Assembly (NCBI GenBank): GCA_026075535.2
Contig: AP026541.1
Span: forward strand, 3,720,001-3,784,000
Source of the DNA: Tricholoma matsutake
Taxonomy: Eukaryota > Basidiomycota > Agaricomycetes > Agaricales > Tricholomataceae
Direction: 5' to 3'
DNA length: 64,000 bases
The notes below the pieces were generated by a model that saw only the letters and a list, made by a program, of their open reading frames with translations, ran no database searches and was not told the origin of the DNA. Positions 44,935-56,636 of the stretch are shown in pieces. How positions within the stretch are numbered: the first letter of the stretch is position 1; every line of letters starts with the position of its first letter. The position numbers were made by a program, and so were the translations under genes.

Positions 44935-45290
44935 ATGGTGACACGTATGCTGTCTGCAGAGCTGCGGCACCTGGAACAGATTCAGACTTCTGGATCATAT
45001 CACGGTCAACTAAGAATAGATGACAAAGCGTTGGCCGAGATGCCCATGAAGCTGTTGATAAAACACTCACGAGGTACAACAACTTTATAAAGTTGATAGT
45101 ACTCACACTCACGGTCTTCAATTTACAGAGATGATCCCCAAGGCGGTTCAGGAGGGTTCAGATGGGCAATTCAACTCGAAATGTCCCTTGAATCATCCAA
45201 ATTTTGGATTGACTTGGTCCAGACTCTAGAAAATATGGGAACTTTAGACGAGGCGATTCAATATTGGTCCGTCGAGGCATGTCCTTAGCT
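44935..45290 (+). CDS. Possible small gene divergent from the P450
   Basis: Two overlapping readings exist. A two-exon frame, join(44935..45073,45129..45229), gives 79 aa with clean GT-AG sites. A different frame of the same second exon reads FRWAIQLEMSLESSKFWIDL and VQTLENMGTLDEAIQYW to a stop near 45287 and looks more like real protein (TPR-like helix pair). The start is only 39 bp from the P450 start, leaving little promoter. Treat as unproven. Confidence 0.25.
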
Positions 45291-45299
45291 CTAGTTAGC

Positions 45300-45949
45300 A
45301 TAGGCGGATATCAAGCAAGTAACAAGTAACATACTTGAAATTACAGGCCAACCTTAGTACAGCTTAGTACACGCAAGCGTATCAAATTGTAAATATTGTC
45401 AATATGCGATACCCATCAGCAGTCACAGCACCCGAATGACGAGGCCTAACGATGATTTTAAGCTCTGAAGCGCTTAAGAAACAAGCTACAATCTGTATGC
45501 CACAAGACCCATTTTTCACTTCCAAACAAGCGCAGAGATCCAGGCTCTCGGCAACTGCTTCGCAACGAGAAGACTGCCCTCGAACGGAATTGACGAAAGG
45601 CGGCTAACTAAAACTTGCCCTGAATATGATCTTGTACTAAGAGTGAGAGCCCAGATGATTCGTTTATACCCACAGAGACGATGCTACATGAGCATCCTCA
45701 TTAGAATGTTCAATCACCCCCGCTGGTTTGTTCAAAATCTATCTACCGAGTGAAGATTGATCTAATAGTGCCAGTGCATACATACATCCGGTTGTACAAC
45801 AATGAATCATAATTCTACAAATGCTAGGTATGAAGAGTCTGATTAAATTACGGAACAAAATTACTGGAGGCATGCTGTGACCACTTGGAATCCGCAAAAC
45901 ATGAGAGCACATAAACAGAACAAACGTGAAAACACTCTGCAGGCCGCCA
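45300..45949. other. Intergenic stretch
   Basis: No gene supported. TA-rich with TTAGTACA repeats near 45355-45370. Confidence 0.4.
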
Positions 45950-47447
45950 TCAATCATCGTCTTCCTCCTCACTGTCTGTTTCAACAGTCGCCCTCCTACT
46001 GTTCTTCTTCTCTGCCTCCGCAATCATCCTATCTCTCTCTTCCTGGTCGCGAATCTCGTCCTGTGTCAGGGCATATCGTCTCAGACAATTCAGCACAAAC
46101 GTGCACGGTATCACATCCCCACACAACCTCCTCAGCAGCGCTTCATCTTCCACGATTCCGCCATACATCGTGTCCTTGCACAAAAAATCGAACCGACGCA
46201 TGCCCTCTCCGAGCATGCCCCCAGGCACACCGAAAGCCGTCGACCGATTATGCCTGTACGCCTCCGCAATGTGGTTCTGTCTCCGGCTCGGTAAGACCGC
46301 GAAATCTTCGGCAGACGATAACAGCATAAAGTTCTCTGCGAGCGCGTCAACGACATCGCCGCATGTCACGCCGACCTTTGGGTTCTTTGCCCGGATGCCG
46401 AATGTCCACGGGAACAACGGGGACACTATGCGCAAGAAAGTAACGCGCGGGAAGGTCGCGGGTTCATCACGGCCGCTGTGCCACGAAACGTGTCGCTCAT
46501 CAGTCGATTTCCGGCATTGTGCTGATGTATAAACCATGTTCCATTGCAAATGGGGTCTGTCGGAACCGTCGTCTGGTGGTGGTTGAAGCAATGGGTTGAT
46601 TATGATCTTGGCACGGACGACGCGGATAATAAAAGGTTCCAACACTGGGCCATCTAGGAAACCAAAAGAGTCCCTCAACATAGAGTCGGGATATATCAAT
46701 GTAAGAGAACATACAGTGATTCCCTGCCGCGAATTTGTCGACCCCATCATTAATATTTGCAGTAGCCCGTCCCAAAGATCCCGGCTGCAGGTGTTGCGGC
46801 AATTGCATCTGCGGCGGGGCTGGTGGTGCCTGCTGCTGAAACCACGTAGGAGGAGCGGCATGAGACGCACCCGCTGACGGATCAAAGATCATCCCAGGGC
46901 CAGGCGTAAAACCGGCAAGACCCATGCCAGGAGGCGGACCACCCCCAGGAAAAACACCAGCTTGCTGTGGGAAATTTGGATTGAAATTTGGATTTGGCTG
47001 TCTATAGGCGTTCCATGGAGGAGCCGCTGGATGAAGGGGGGCTGATACAGGATGCCATGGTGAATGCGGATGCAAGGGGGGATGAGGGGCGCCCCAAGGA
47101 GTCGAAGGGTTGGCAAACGAGGGATACCCTGTATAGTCCAGCGACACGCCCGGAGGTTGGGGTCCTTGAGGGAAAACGGGGCCTGTCAGGGGATTAGGCA
47201 TGTATGGACCGGGAAGTTGGCCTGGCGCCACTGCAGGCGTTCCATGGAGGGGTATGTAGCCTGGGCCTGTATATGGTGTGCTGGGATATATCGGATAGTT
47301 TGCGGGGTTCTGGGGAGTGTGTGCCCACGAAGGCATAGAGACTCCAGATCCTGGAGGTGATGGAATTACTGCTGGTTGGGGTGCGGCTGGTGATCGTTCT
47401 GGCACAGAGCTTGGTGGAATAAAAGGAACTACAGTTGGGCTCGCCAT
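45950..47447 (-). CDS. DUF6699 protein with long proline-rich N-terminus
   Basis: Model: complement(join(45950..46653,46715..47447)), 478 aa. Residues 1-235 are Pro/Gly/Asn/Tyr-rich and unstructured (TPQNPANYPIYPSTPYTGPG). From about 246 the DUF6699 domain follows: GPVLEPFIIRVVRAKIIINP, PLLQPPPDDG, LQWNM, EPATFPRVTFLRIVSPLFPW and VGVTCGDVVDALAE. The tail is acidic (DSEEEDDD). Known: DUF6699 proteins are numerous in Agaricomycetes and their biochemical role is unknown. An in-frame ATG at 47546 would add 33 residues. I prefer 47447 because AAAAATGGC is a better start context and the added part is not proline-rich. It pairs with another DUF6699 gene 0.85 kb upstream on the same strand. Confidence 0.88.
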
Positions 47448-48295
47448 TTTTGAACGAAGGCGGATGGGACAGGTCACAAGACTTTCTGTGCGAGAAGAGA
47501 AACTATTTCGTGGGTTAGGTTCAGCCGAGCGTTTACGAGATTGCAAACTGACAAACTGGGAAAGATGACTCGAGTGCGTTGGAAATTACAACGAAACAGA
47601 GCGAGTCGCGTGGATAGGCTGATGGACCGGCGCAAGCGGTATTCCCAATCGATCCCTGCCTCCAAGGCAAACTTGACTTCGATCTAAAAATCTGTTTGAA
47701 GTTCGCGTTCACAGCTGGGATTCAGTTACTCTGAACCAGAAATTACTACACAGATATCCTTCTGATCTAGCCAATGTCCTTTCCACCCTGAGATTACTGG
47801 TGCCAGATTGAGGAATGAAGCTCGCTCTGATGTAACGGAACAAGATTTCTGTGGGAGACCTGACAGTCAGAATAACAAATCAAGCAAGAATGCCAGTGTA
47901 CCAATGGGACTATGAGGACAGAGAACGCAATGAAAAGCAGAGCAGAATTGGTTCGATTGCACGTGACCAACTGCCTCGGCGTCTAACTCGGCCTCAGACA
48001 GTTAAAGTTATACATATGATATAGGACATTATACGGCAAAGTCACAGTAATTGTAAAGAAAACAACATCTTGATTCCACGCAACAGATTTAATATACGGT
48101 GTGATAAACGAGTAAGCGATAATGATTGATGATGGAAGGGCCATCGATTGTTTAGATGGGGAAAGTATGCGATGCATTTAGAAAGACAAAGAAGGGTAAC
48201 GAGACATGAAGTAGTGTAACAAACTGTCATGATAATATAAGTACAAAGTGCATGACCGAGAGAAAGATTAAAAACGGAAAAAGAAGGTATCCCCG
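47448..48295. promoter_or_regulatory. Intergenic/promoter stretch between two DUF6699 genes
   Basis: About 850 bp with no coding signal. It should hold the promoter of the 45950-47447 gene and the 3' end of the upstream gene. I see no clear element beyond CT-rich tracts. Confidence 0.35.
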
Positions 48296-49119
48296 TTAGT
48301 TCGCCAGCTCCATGACGAAGATATTCGGTGCGCTGAATCCCAGCCTGGAGGTAACATACTGGGGATTCTTCTTCAGGGCTTCGAAAAATACCCGTTCACG
48401 GAGCCAATCTAGCAGATACTCAGAAAAGGAATCTACAAAAAAGGTGAATTTCAAATCTTGACTTACCAACGCGTTTATACCGATCGGGTGGAACGGCCGG
48501 TGTGTAGTACGCCATCCAGCCCGTACTAGCTCCAGCGTTGTGCGTCGCTGCTCGCTTCACTTGGTCCTGAACCCGCGGCGGAAGCGAACCAAATTCGGTA
48601 TCCGTAACATGGTTTTCTGTATAGCTACAAAAACGAATGTATCAGGAAAAATTGGGATCTTCAAGGATCAGATATGTACTCACTCTTTCCAAAGAACCGA
48701 GCACACATCACTCATCGTCACCCCCTTATCATTCGTCACAATCGTGCACCAAGGGCTCTGTTCCGTGATGATAACGAGCTGCTGCACACGAGGGAGCGTC
48801 GCAGGCTCGTCTTTTTGAGTAAATTGGAGGTCACGATCGCGTGAGGCGTGATTGAAGCCACCAGTTTGCCCTGTCAATCAGGGAATGGTCAACCTCCAGT
48901 CAGCTTGCAGGATCCGATACATAGTAGAAACAGACCTGTGACAAGGTTGAAGACGAGATGAAATGAGCCATGCCTATTGGCTAGAATTGGATGGATCTCG
49001 AGCTCTGTGTTCAGTAGGTAGAGATCTGTCTGTGTGAGCACTGGGCCGTCTGCAGCAGTACGGTCAGCGATCGGTGGATAAAGAAGTGGGTGTTCGTACA
49101 GGACGTGCCAGCAGCCCAC
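48296..49119 (-). CDS. DUF6699 protein, compact form, 4 exons
   Basis: Model: complement(join(48296..48408,48467..48624,48684..48870,48936..49119)), 213 aa, in frame. Seen: LNTELEIHPIL, DEPATLPRVQQLVIITEQSP, WCTIV...GVTMSDVCSVLWK, YTENHVTDTEFGSLPPRVQD, GWMAYYTP and a C-terminus SRLGFSAPNIFVMEL. These are the successive blocks of the domain, ending at the usual place. No proline-rich leader. The start at 49119 is the first ATG of the open frame, and an upstream exon is possible because many relatives have a longer Pro/Trp-rich beginning. Tandem duplication with the neighbour is old, as the two share only domain-level similarity. Confidence 0.85.
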
Positions 49120-49596
49120 CTGTTCCCTGCGGTATCCATCCCTGGTGGCATTGTTGTCGCCGAGTTGTTTGGCTACCTCTGTTCCGAATTCAAACTATTT
49201 AGAGTGAGTAAACTGGAAGAAGCCTATAACGACGTTCTTCCACGAAGAAAACGGAAGAGCGGCTTGATATGTATTGACTCGGTGCTGCCTCGTGTTCGTG
49301 GCAGTCAAATCATACAAAAGGACCAAGTATGGAACGAGAGTCAAGTTGTCAGTCAGATCTTCAGAATCTAACTTCTAATGTAGTATTCAACTTGAAGCTC
49401 GACGTTGAAAGATCAGATAACTTAGATCTCGATCAATCGTCCAATTTCGGACTAGAATCCCTCGTTCAGTACTTTGTGGCAGTACACTACATGGGCTCAA
49501 GCTCCGGAGAAATTGTCTTACTCTGTACCACGAGGTCTCAACAAGGGACCAGCATTGCCTGGCTGTCAGCGAATGATGTAGAAGATTCTCTAGGAC
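49120..49596. promoter_or_regulatory. Upstream stretch of the compact DUF6699 gene
   Basis: About 480 bp without a supported gene. The short plus-strand frames (49090-49371 and 49329-49628) have no family signal. Confidence 0.35.
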
Positions 49597-51254
49597 CCGG
49601 TGTTCGGGGAATTTCACACGAGACCTAATTGACCCGGTAAATTGGCTCTTGAACTAGGTGGTGCCTAATTCACCCATGTAAGTATTTTAGTGCTAATTAG
49701 CGTAAATTTCGTTTTGGCTAATTTTGTATGAAACTCTGGAGGATGCCCGCGCACTGGCAAGTGCAACAACATTAGGTCCACTGGCATGTTCTGGAAGGAG
49801 CTCGTGAACCCACTGCAATCTCGGGCTCTCAGTTGATAACAGCTTCTTTGAACCCATCCCACATCTGGATCAAAGCTGTTGAAATTGTATGGAGATGTTT
49901 CCGATGCGATTGGTATATGTGGGAGTGGGCAATCCCCACATATCGCCGAAAGCGCTCGGCGATGCCACGTGACGCGCGCGTACAGTGACCCAAGCAATTT
50001 CAAGTGGGCACAAAAGCACCATTGGCTCAGAGCCACTTTCAAGAGCATTAGTATACATGTACAATAGTTCTATCATGCTAGATGTTCAATAAAAGCTCTT
50101 GAATATACATATCTCAGCAAACACCAGCCAAAAACCCCCTTCAAATAGGCTGAAAACTCAAACCTATACAACTCATTGTATACTGATCATACAACCAAGG
50201 TCCTGGAGGCAACCCTTACTGATTTTTCATGCTATTCACGTCTCTAGAAGCCATTTTTGTAAAATAGTGCTTCTTCATCATGAAACACCCCATTTTGGGG
50301 TAGAATTTGCTGATTTAAATGGTTTAAATTAAGAATTTCAAACTTTTGCTTCCAGAGACCTATAGAGAACAAAATTTCGTTTGAACCACTCTCTCACACC
50401 TAAGCAATCCGTGTACTCTATGCTGAGTTCTATTCCTTGGAAGGGTTACCCATCTAGCAGAGCCACTGTGGTGTGTTCCCACGGTCATATGTGGCAACAA
50501 CATGCAGAAACTGCATGGTACAAGCATGTCATATATCATGGTGGACAAACACCCCAGACTCATTTCTCCCTACCCTAACAGATGTGTTACATTCATACAG
50601 AAACCTATATAGTCTTTTGTAGTCCTCAACAAAGCAGACCCACCTGGGTGGTACCAAGTTGAGAAAGGGGGTACACATCCTATGACTGCCCCATTCCAGA
50701 CAACCATGTGGACCTGGAATTAGTACATTTCTGTAGATACCAGCACCATTATATCCAAGTTTGTAGATACACATTCTCTTTTGAGTCTGGGCAGTTGTGG
50801 ACCAGATCAAAGACAGGTGGTTATACAATACCATCTGGTGAAACAACCCAATATATTAACACCTGCAATACGACCCTTTAGAAAACAGATCACATGACAC
50901 CCACATCACATGTACTCCAACTTAAGCAAGAAGTTTTGAAGTTTAAGCATTCAGTGGGGCGAATCAAGACAGTATGACATCAAACAGTGCAGTAAACTAG
51001 TGGAAATGAATTTGTCCTAAGGTTCTAGGGAGAAAACACGTGTATTGGCCAATAATATAGGATTTACATGGGAATGTAACAAAAAATCTGAGCGACGCAT
51101 CATGACAACTCTTGACGTTGATAGGTTGTCTCCTCGGCTCAAAGGCCGATTCACCGTTTTGACCACATTCTAATCACATCGGATAACTCGCACGAGGTCC
51201 CAGAAGCAGTGCGACCACTCCCGACCAAGTCTACTAAGCATGATATCATGTCGA

Positions 51255-51400
51255 ACGTGGTCGAGCATCGTATTGAATGCGATTGAACATCGTTGAATGC
51301 AGTCGAGCATCGTATTGAACGCGATCAAACATTGTCGAATGCGGTCGAGCATCATATTGAACACAATCGAACATCGTCAAGCATTGTCAAGCATCGTCGA
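51255..51400. repeat. Tandem repeat of about 45 bp
   Basis: Three units of GTCGAGCATCGTATTGAA(C/T)GCGAT(C/T)..AACAT.GTCGAATGC. No gene. Confidence 0.7.
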
Positions 51401-51589
51401 GTGTTATCAATCGATATCGAGAGACTGTGAGCAACATTGGGTGCCACATTTGTTATCTATATGGTGGAATAACATGTGCCAGGAAGTATTCCAACTCATG
51501 CTCAAACTTGCTGATAGTAGGTCAGCCTTGTTCCAAGTCCCTATCACACACAGAACCCGCTGGATGCATTATTGCGAGACTTAGCGCAG

Positions 51590-53130
51590 TTTATACACAA
51601 AGGACAGTCCCCTTTTAGTTCTATACCCTTTATTACTCTTTCATCATATGATATATATCTTTCTTGTTCGGATTCCAGTCTCCTTTTTGGCCTTGTGCCT
51701 TAACTCATATCTTTTGCCTCATGTTCTACACATGTTCTCTAGCCTTTTTAGGTACTTTCTTTATTTTATATAAAAAGATGTACTAGATACAAAGAAAAAG
51801 GAAGAAAGTCGTCATCTTCCTCCCAGATCACAGTGATTTGAGAGTACAGTTTAGTCTTATTCAGTCCAAAGTTTGGTGTTTTACACTAAACTTCCTTGAA
51901 ATTCCTTGAAATTCCTTGCATTACGCTATTTTTGCTCTCGCTTCCCTCAATTAGCCTTTTTGTCACTTCTACTACTCGTCTAGTCCCCCAATCTTGCGTC
52001 CAAACATATCTGTGCACTCGAAGCTCCTCGAAACCTCTTCAAAAAATATCGCGACATCTCGAAAAGCATCGCGACATCTCGAAAATCATCGCAAAGTCTC
52101 GAAAATCATTGCAACACCTTGAAAATCATCCTTTTAGCCTCGAACTGCTTCGACAAGCAGTTGTTTTATGACTATTTGACAGTCAGTCTGACAGGTGACG
52201 TCTAGAGGGCCTCACATCCTTCCTCTGACTCATGTTATATAGTGTTTACAGGTCCAGTTCAGTCCGGTTTTTTATGTCTAAATGGGGCAACTGCAACCAC
52301 AACCGGTCCAAAACTGACCCAGATATTGCTGAACTGCAACCGGACCACATAGGACCGGTCCATATCAGTCCATGGACCAAAAAAAACCAGTTTGAACCGA
52401 CTTTTTGCTGTAAAATTTGTTGTACCAATATAACCCACATACTTCTCGACAACTATTAATTGGACTATCTTACCATTACACAAGCAGTTGGATATTGTAA
52501 TTCCCCAGTGACAGGTCCAACTTTTAAGAGATTTCATCAAGATCTGACAGAGATATGACCAAAACAAAAGTACATTGTATTCCATGTTGTAGTTTGTAGT
52601 TTGTAGTTACAACTTGTTAGGGCTGTTAAATGAATCAAATACACATGGTATAGATGTTTATGTATGTTATTCCTTTGCCTTGGATAATGTCCAATTGTGC
52701 CCAACATTTTTGTAGCACAAGGTATAAACAGTACAGTCACAGCTGCTCAAATGACATCAAAATACTCACATCAAAATGTATTTTGTCATATCTCTCTCAG
52801 TTCTAAACTGTTTTTGATGGTCCAGGGAGCTAAATTGAAGCCATTATGTGTGGGAATCAGGGAGTATAGTGTACGTGACCTATAAACCGGTTGAAACTGG
52901 TTCAGATCAGTTTTCATCGGTTCAATGATATTTGTCAAAGCAAAAGACTGGCAACTGGACTGCAAAAGACCGGTCCTATAAATAGCCACCTGACGAACTG
53001 GACTTTGGTTCAGTTCAGTCCGGTTTCGGTCTTTTTCCGGTTCGTAGGACTGGACCTTTAAACACTAGTGTTATACCATCTGAAGCCTTTTGTGGGTTTT
53101 GTTTGGGTTTCCAGGTTGAGCATCATCAAC
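51590..53130 (+). repeat. LTR-like dispersed repeat, copy 1 (interrupted by element G)
   Basis: Sequences at 51640-52239 and 53068-53125 together parallel 59830-60440. Shared blocks include TGCCTCATGT, TTTTTAG(G/T)TACT, a GAAGAAAGTCGTCATCTTCC-like stretch, CTC(T/A)GACTCATGTTATACCAT and GTGGGTTTTGTTTGGGTTTC. The composition (TATA near 51775, polyadenylation-type region) suggests an LTR. The ends are not fixed. Confidence 0.5.
52240..53067. mobile_element. hAT-type non-autonomous element G (828 bp)
   Basis: Ends are TAGTGTTTACAGGTCC and GGACCTTTAAACACTA. The duplication ATGTTATA/GTGTTATA (52232-52239 and 53068-53075) matches at 7 of 8. The paralogous repeat near 60390 has the uninterrupted CTCATGTTATACCATTTGAG, an empty site. 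The interior is alignable with element B. Confidence 0.9.
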
Positions 53131-53741
53131 GTGCCTCATGGAAGATAGCATACTGCCAGTAGAGACCCCCCGTCAACACCATGTGTTTCCACCATACTAG
53201 TCTAGTGCCCTGCTAATCCAAAATCCCACCAGCTCTAAACACCTAGACAGGTACATCCATGCTGAGTATACATCGTAGGTTTGACAAAGGGGTGTTATAG
53301 TGACAGAGGTGGCATCTGCAGCTGTGATCTGGACTTCATGCAGCCTCAACCACTGAGGACTGAGTTGTTGAGGGGATGGCTAAGTGTGCGACCATGTGTC
53401 TCATCAGGTTGAGTGATCCTTGGGGGCTGAGAGTCCAGAGGCAGTGGAAAAGATACGAGATGTCCTCAGGAGAGGCTGTGGCAAGTGCACAAGTCTTAAT
53501 CAGCTATCCGGTTAGGTGACGTGAGGAGCAAGAGAAATTAAAAGTCATGAAGTGAGTAAACAAAGTTGGCACACACTCATGTGCTCAGGCTTTACTCATG
53601 TGATCTGTTTTCTAAAGGGTCGTATTGCTTGAGACCAATATATTACTATAACCAAATTTCTGCAATTTCCCACCAAAGGTACCCAAATTACATTATATTT
53701 GCATGCACTTAAACTAATAATCAAATCTATTATTCAACAAC

Positions 53742-56636
53742 ATGCCACCAAAAGCAGGTATTGCTTCCCGAAGGAGGAATATAGCTGGATTCAATGCAGC
53801 CTGACTGGACCTATCAACCCAACATCTCACTTCTGATCTTGATGGTGGAAACACTGAACTTGCAGCACAGCTTTCCAAGGCACAGGCCACTATCAACACA
53901 TTGCAAGCATCCAAACTGGCATTATCTAATTAAGTGTCTCTATTGGAGGCTGAACTTTTCAAGGCTTTGGAGGCTTTAAAAGTAGAACAATCTCAATCAG
54001 CTAAGCTTTACCAATGTTTCCATGTTGAACATTGTGCTCACCAGCATGGTGCAGCTTGCAAGGATGTTCTTGAAAGTAAAATAGAAATCCTTCAGGCAAC
54101 TAATGCACAGCATCTTGCTGAACAAAAGCAGCTAATTCGTGATACTACCTCATATGGTGGCACAGCTTAAAAAGAAGTACTCCAATCTACAGGATCAACT
54201 TTTCCATACTATGGATAGGTCTCAGATAGAGCTGGCTAAAGCTAAGGGAAAGCTTGCTCTGGCACAGAAAAATCTCAAACAATCATGTTCTCAGGCTGCC
54301 TATTTTCAAAAGTGTTGTGAAAGTGCTATTACCCTTTGACAGAAGGTTGTAATCCAGGCAAAAGAGAAAGCTCGTCAACAGGCCATTCATGAAAAATCCA
54401 CACATTCACTTTTACACAAGGGTATTTACACTCAGGAAACTCAGAATCTTATTCATCTACTTGTCAAAGCTGGCTGTTCAAAAGAATATGTCAGTACAGT
54501 GATTATGGTCATTCTGAAAAGTGCTGGGATTACAACAAAAGGATTCATTAGCCATCGGACTGTTTCACATATTCTTATGGAAGGATATGTTGCAAGCCAA
54601 ATTCAACTTGGGTTTGAAATGGCTGATGCTGAAGCACTAACAGGAAGTGGAGATGGTACTAGTCATCAGAATGTGCAGTATTATTCACAGCATATCAATC
54701 TGAAGGCTAGTGACTATGAATCATCCAATGGAGCAAAAGAGCATGTTACACATTTTTTGGGCATTACTCCATCCTTTGATGTATTGGATGTATCAGAAAA
54801 AGTAAATTCACTGCCAACATTTTCTTGCCACCAGAAGCGAAAAATATTGTGATGCCCTTTTTTGTCATCCTTGTGATTGAAAAGTGCACCTGCCAATTGA
54901 GTTGCTTTGATTCCTCCATGTGCTGTACTCTCAAGTGCTCATTCTTGTGCTGGTGTGATTGTATTACTACTATCAGATACCATATCAGCAAGAACAGCAG
55001 CATTGTCATGGTTTGCAAGTAGAATAGGAGGTGTTTGCTTGTGTTCCTCCCACCATTTGGACATTGCAAAATATCCACCCCGAACACTATTCAAATCCTT
55101 GTGGCAAACACAGCCAGCCCAGACAAAGTATGTCAAATATTGTTTTTCTTTATCAGACATTATTTGATAAACATCCTTTCCCAGATCAATAAAAAGATCT
55201 TCAGACATTATTGCCAGATGAGCTCACTGTGTTTTGAGAGGCAAAGCATTCCATGTGCCAGTTCCACCAAGCTTAAAATAACCTCATGGTATTTTGCATA
55301 AAACTTTGGCACAAGTTCTTGATTACCAGAATCAAGAATCTTTTGTTCACCCAATTGCTGTAAAACAGCAGACACTTTGAGCTCCTCCAGTGTACAAACA
55401 TCCTTCTTTTCCTTTGCACAATGATCTGTCATCATTCCAACTAGTTTGGCAAAGATATCAACTGTACATAGAAGAGATACATGTCATTTTCCCAAGGGTG
55501 AGCAATTATATAGATCAACAATCGAATCAAGTACTAGGTTCCAATCTTTAATTGACTCTTCACTAGAGCTATATGGAGCAGAACTTCTGGAATGCAATTC
55601 ACAATATTCCCACCCTGTCTGAGCTTGCTGTCTTATCACTCTATGCTCAATCAATCTCTCATCCATATATGGAGAAAGTTTGTACTCCTGGACAGAATGC
55701 ACTTGAACTTGGCCCATACCATGCCAACATATTAGATAATATTGGGGAGATAATTAGTAATCCTCATTTGCTCATTGGACCAACTCCTTCATTTACAACT
55801 GCAGCACTTGATGGAAAAAACTGGAATTCACCCAAAATGTTTGAAGCTGTTCATGAAAAGCTTTCCACATTTCCTCATATTTGTGGACTGCTTACTGCCT
55901 TCTTCAAAGGAGCAAAGGAGACATGGAAACAATTTACATCAGAGTTTGCACCTGATGGATTAATTGTTCAGTCTACAGCTGAAGAGAAGGAACTTGCATG
56001 GATGCCAGCAACAAATGATGTCAATGAAGGTGCACTGGGTGCTTTTTGCATTCAAATGTGAATGAAGCCCCAACTTACCATGACAAATTATAATGCACTT
56101 GCAATGTTTAAACACAATAATACTCAAAACTTCATGAATGCATTATTTACAGAACCTAGAGATTTCAAGTTTCTTCATAGGCAGGCTTGTGCATATAAAG
56201 GAAAAGATCAGGCCAAACAAAAGGAAATGTTTGTATGTCAACAAGAAAAAAATCAGAAGCGAGAGGAGGCTGCAAATAAACAGAAGCAAGCAGCAGCACA
56301 AAGAAAAAAGGAAATCGAGGAACTTCAGTTGGAGTTGGACAAGGACAAGATACAGAAGATGGTCTCAAAAAGCAACTTGGAGCATTCAGAAATGCAGGTG
56401 CTCCCAATCTTGACAAAGTATTTGCAAGATCCAAAGTTGGAGACCTTAAAATTGCCCTTATTGGTGCAATTTTGTCTTTGGAAGCAGGGGAGTGGAATTT
56501 GCCTGGACAGCAGAATGGAGAGGAAATAGATGATGATATTGGAGTGGAAGACCCAGAGGATGAAGGGGAGTTCATTGACTTGGATGTGGTTGAAGATGAT
56601 GGTGCTTGTGAATGGGAAGATGATGATGATTTCTAA
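53742..56636 (+). pseudogene. Unknown agaricomycete gene family member with inverted middle segment
   Basis: Plus 53742-54780: MPPKAGIASRRRNIAGFNAA, a coiled-coil part with VSLLEAELFKALEALKVEQS, then GYVASQIQLGFEMADAEALT and GSGDGTSHQNVQYYSQHINL, HFLGITPSFD. At 54781-55480 the coding runs on the minus strand (GMMTDHCAKEKKDV, YFVWAGCVCHKDLNSVRGG, AGALFNHKDDKKGHHNIFRF). At 55560-56636 it is plus again (IPTLSELAVLSLYAQSISHP, ELAWMPATNDVNEGALGAF, a K/E/Q coiled coil, acidic tail EWEDDDDF, TAA 56634-56636). In related proteins, as I know the family, these blocks follow in one orientation. Function unknown. In-frame stops at 53800, 53930, 54168, 54338 and 56059. Confidence 0.7.

Larger units (their letters stand above)
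50867..53626. repeat. 32-bp perfect terminal inverted repeats around a nested repeat block
   Basis: CAATACGACCCTTTAGAAAA begins the left copy (50867-50898), and the inverse lies at 53595-53626; 32 of 32 bases match by eye. TA dinucleotides border CGACCC.../...GGGTCG, which would fit a TA duplication. The interior includes an LTR-like sequence and hAT element G. No transposase frame. Confidence 0.65.
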
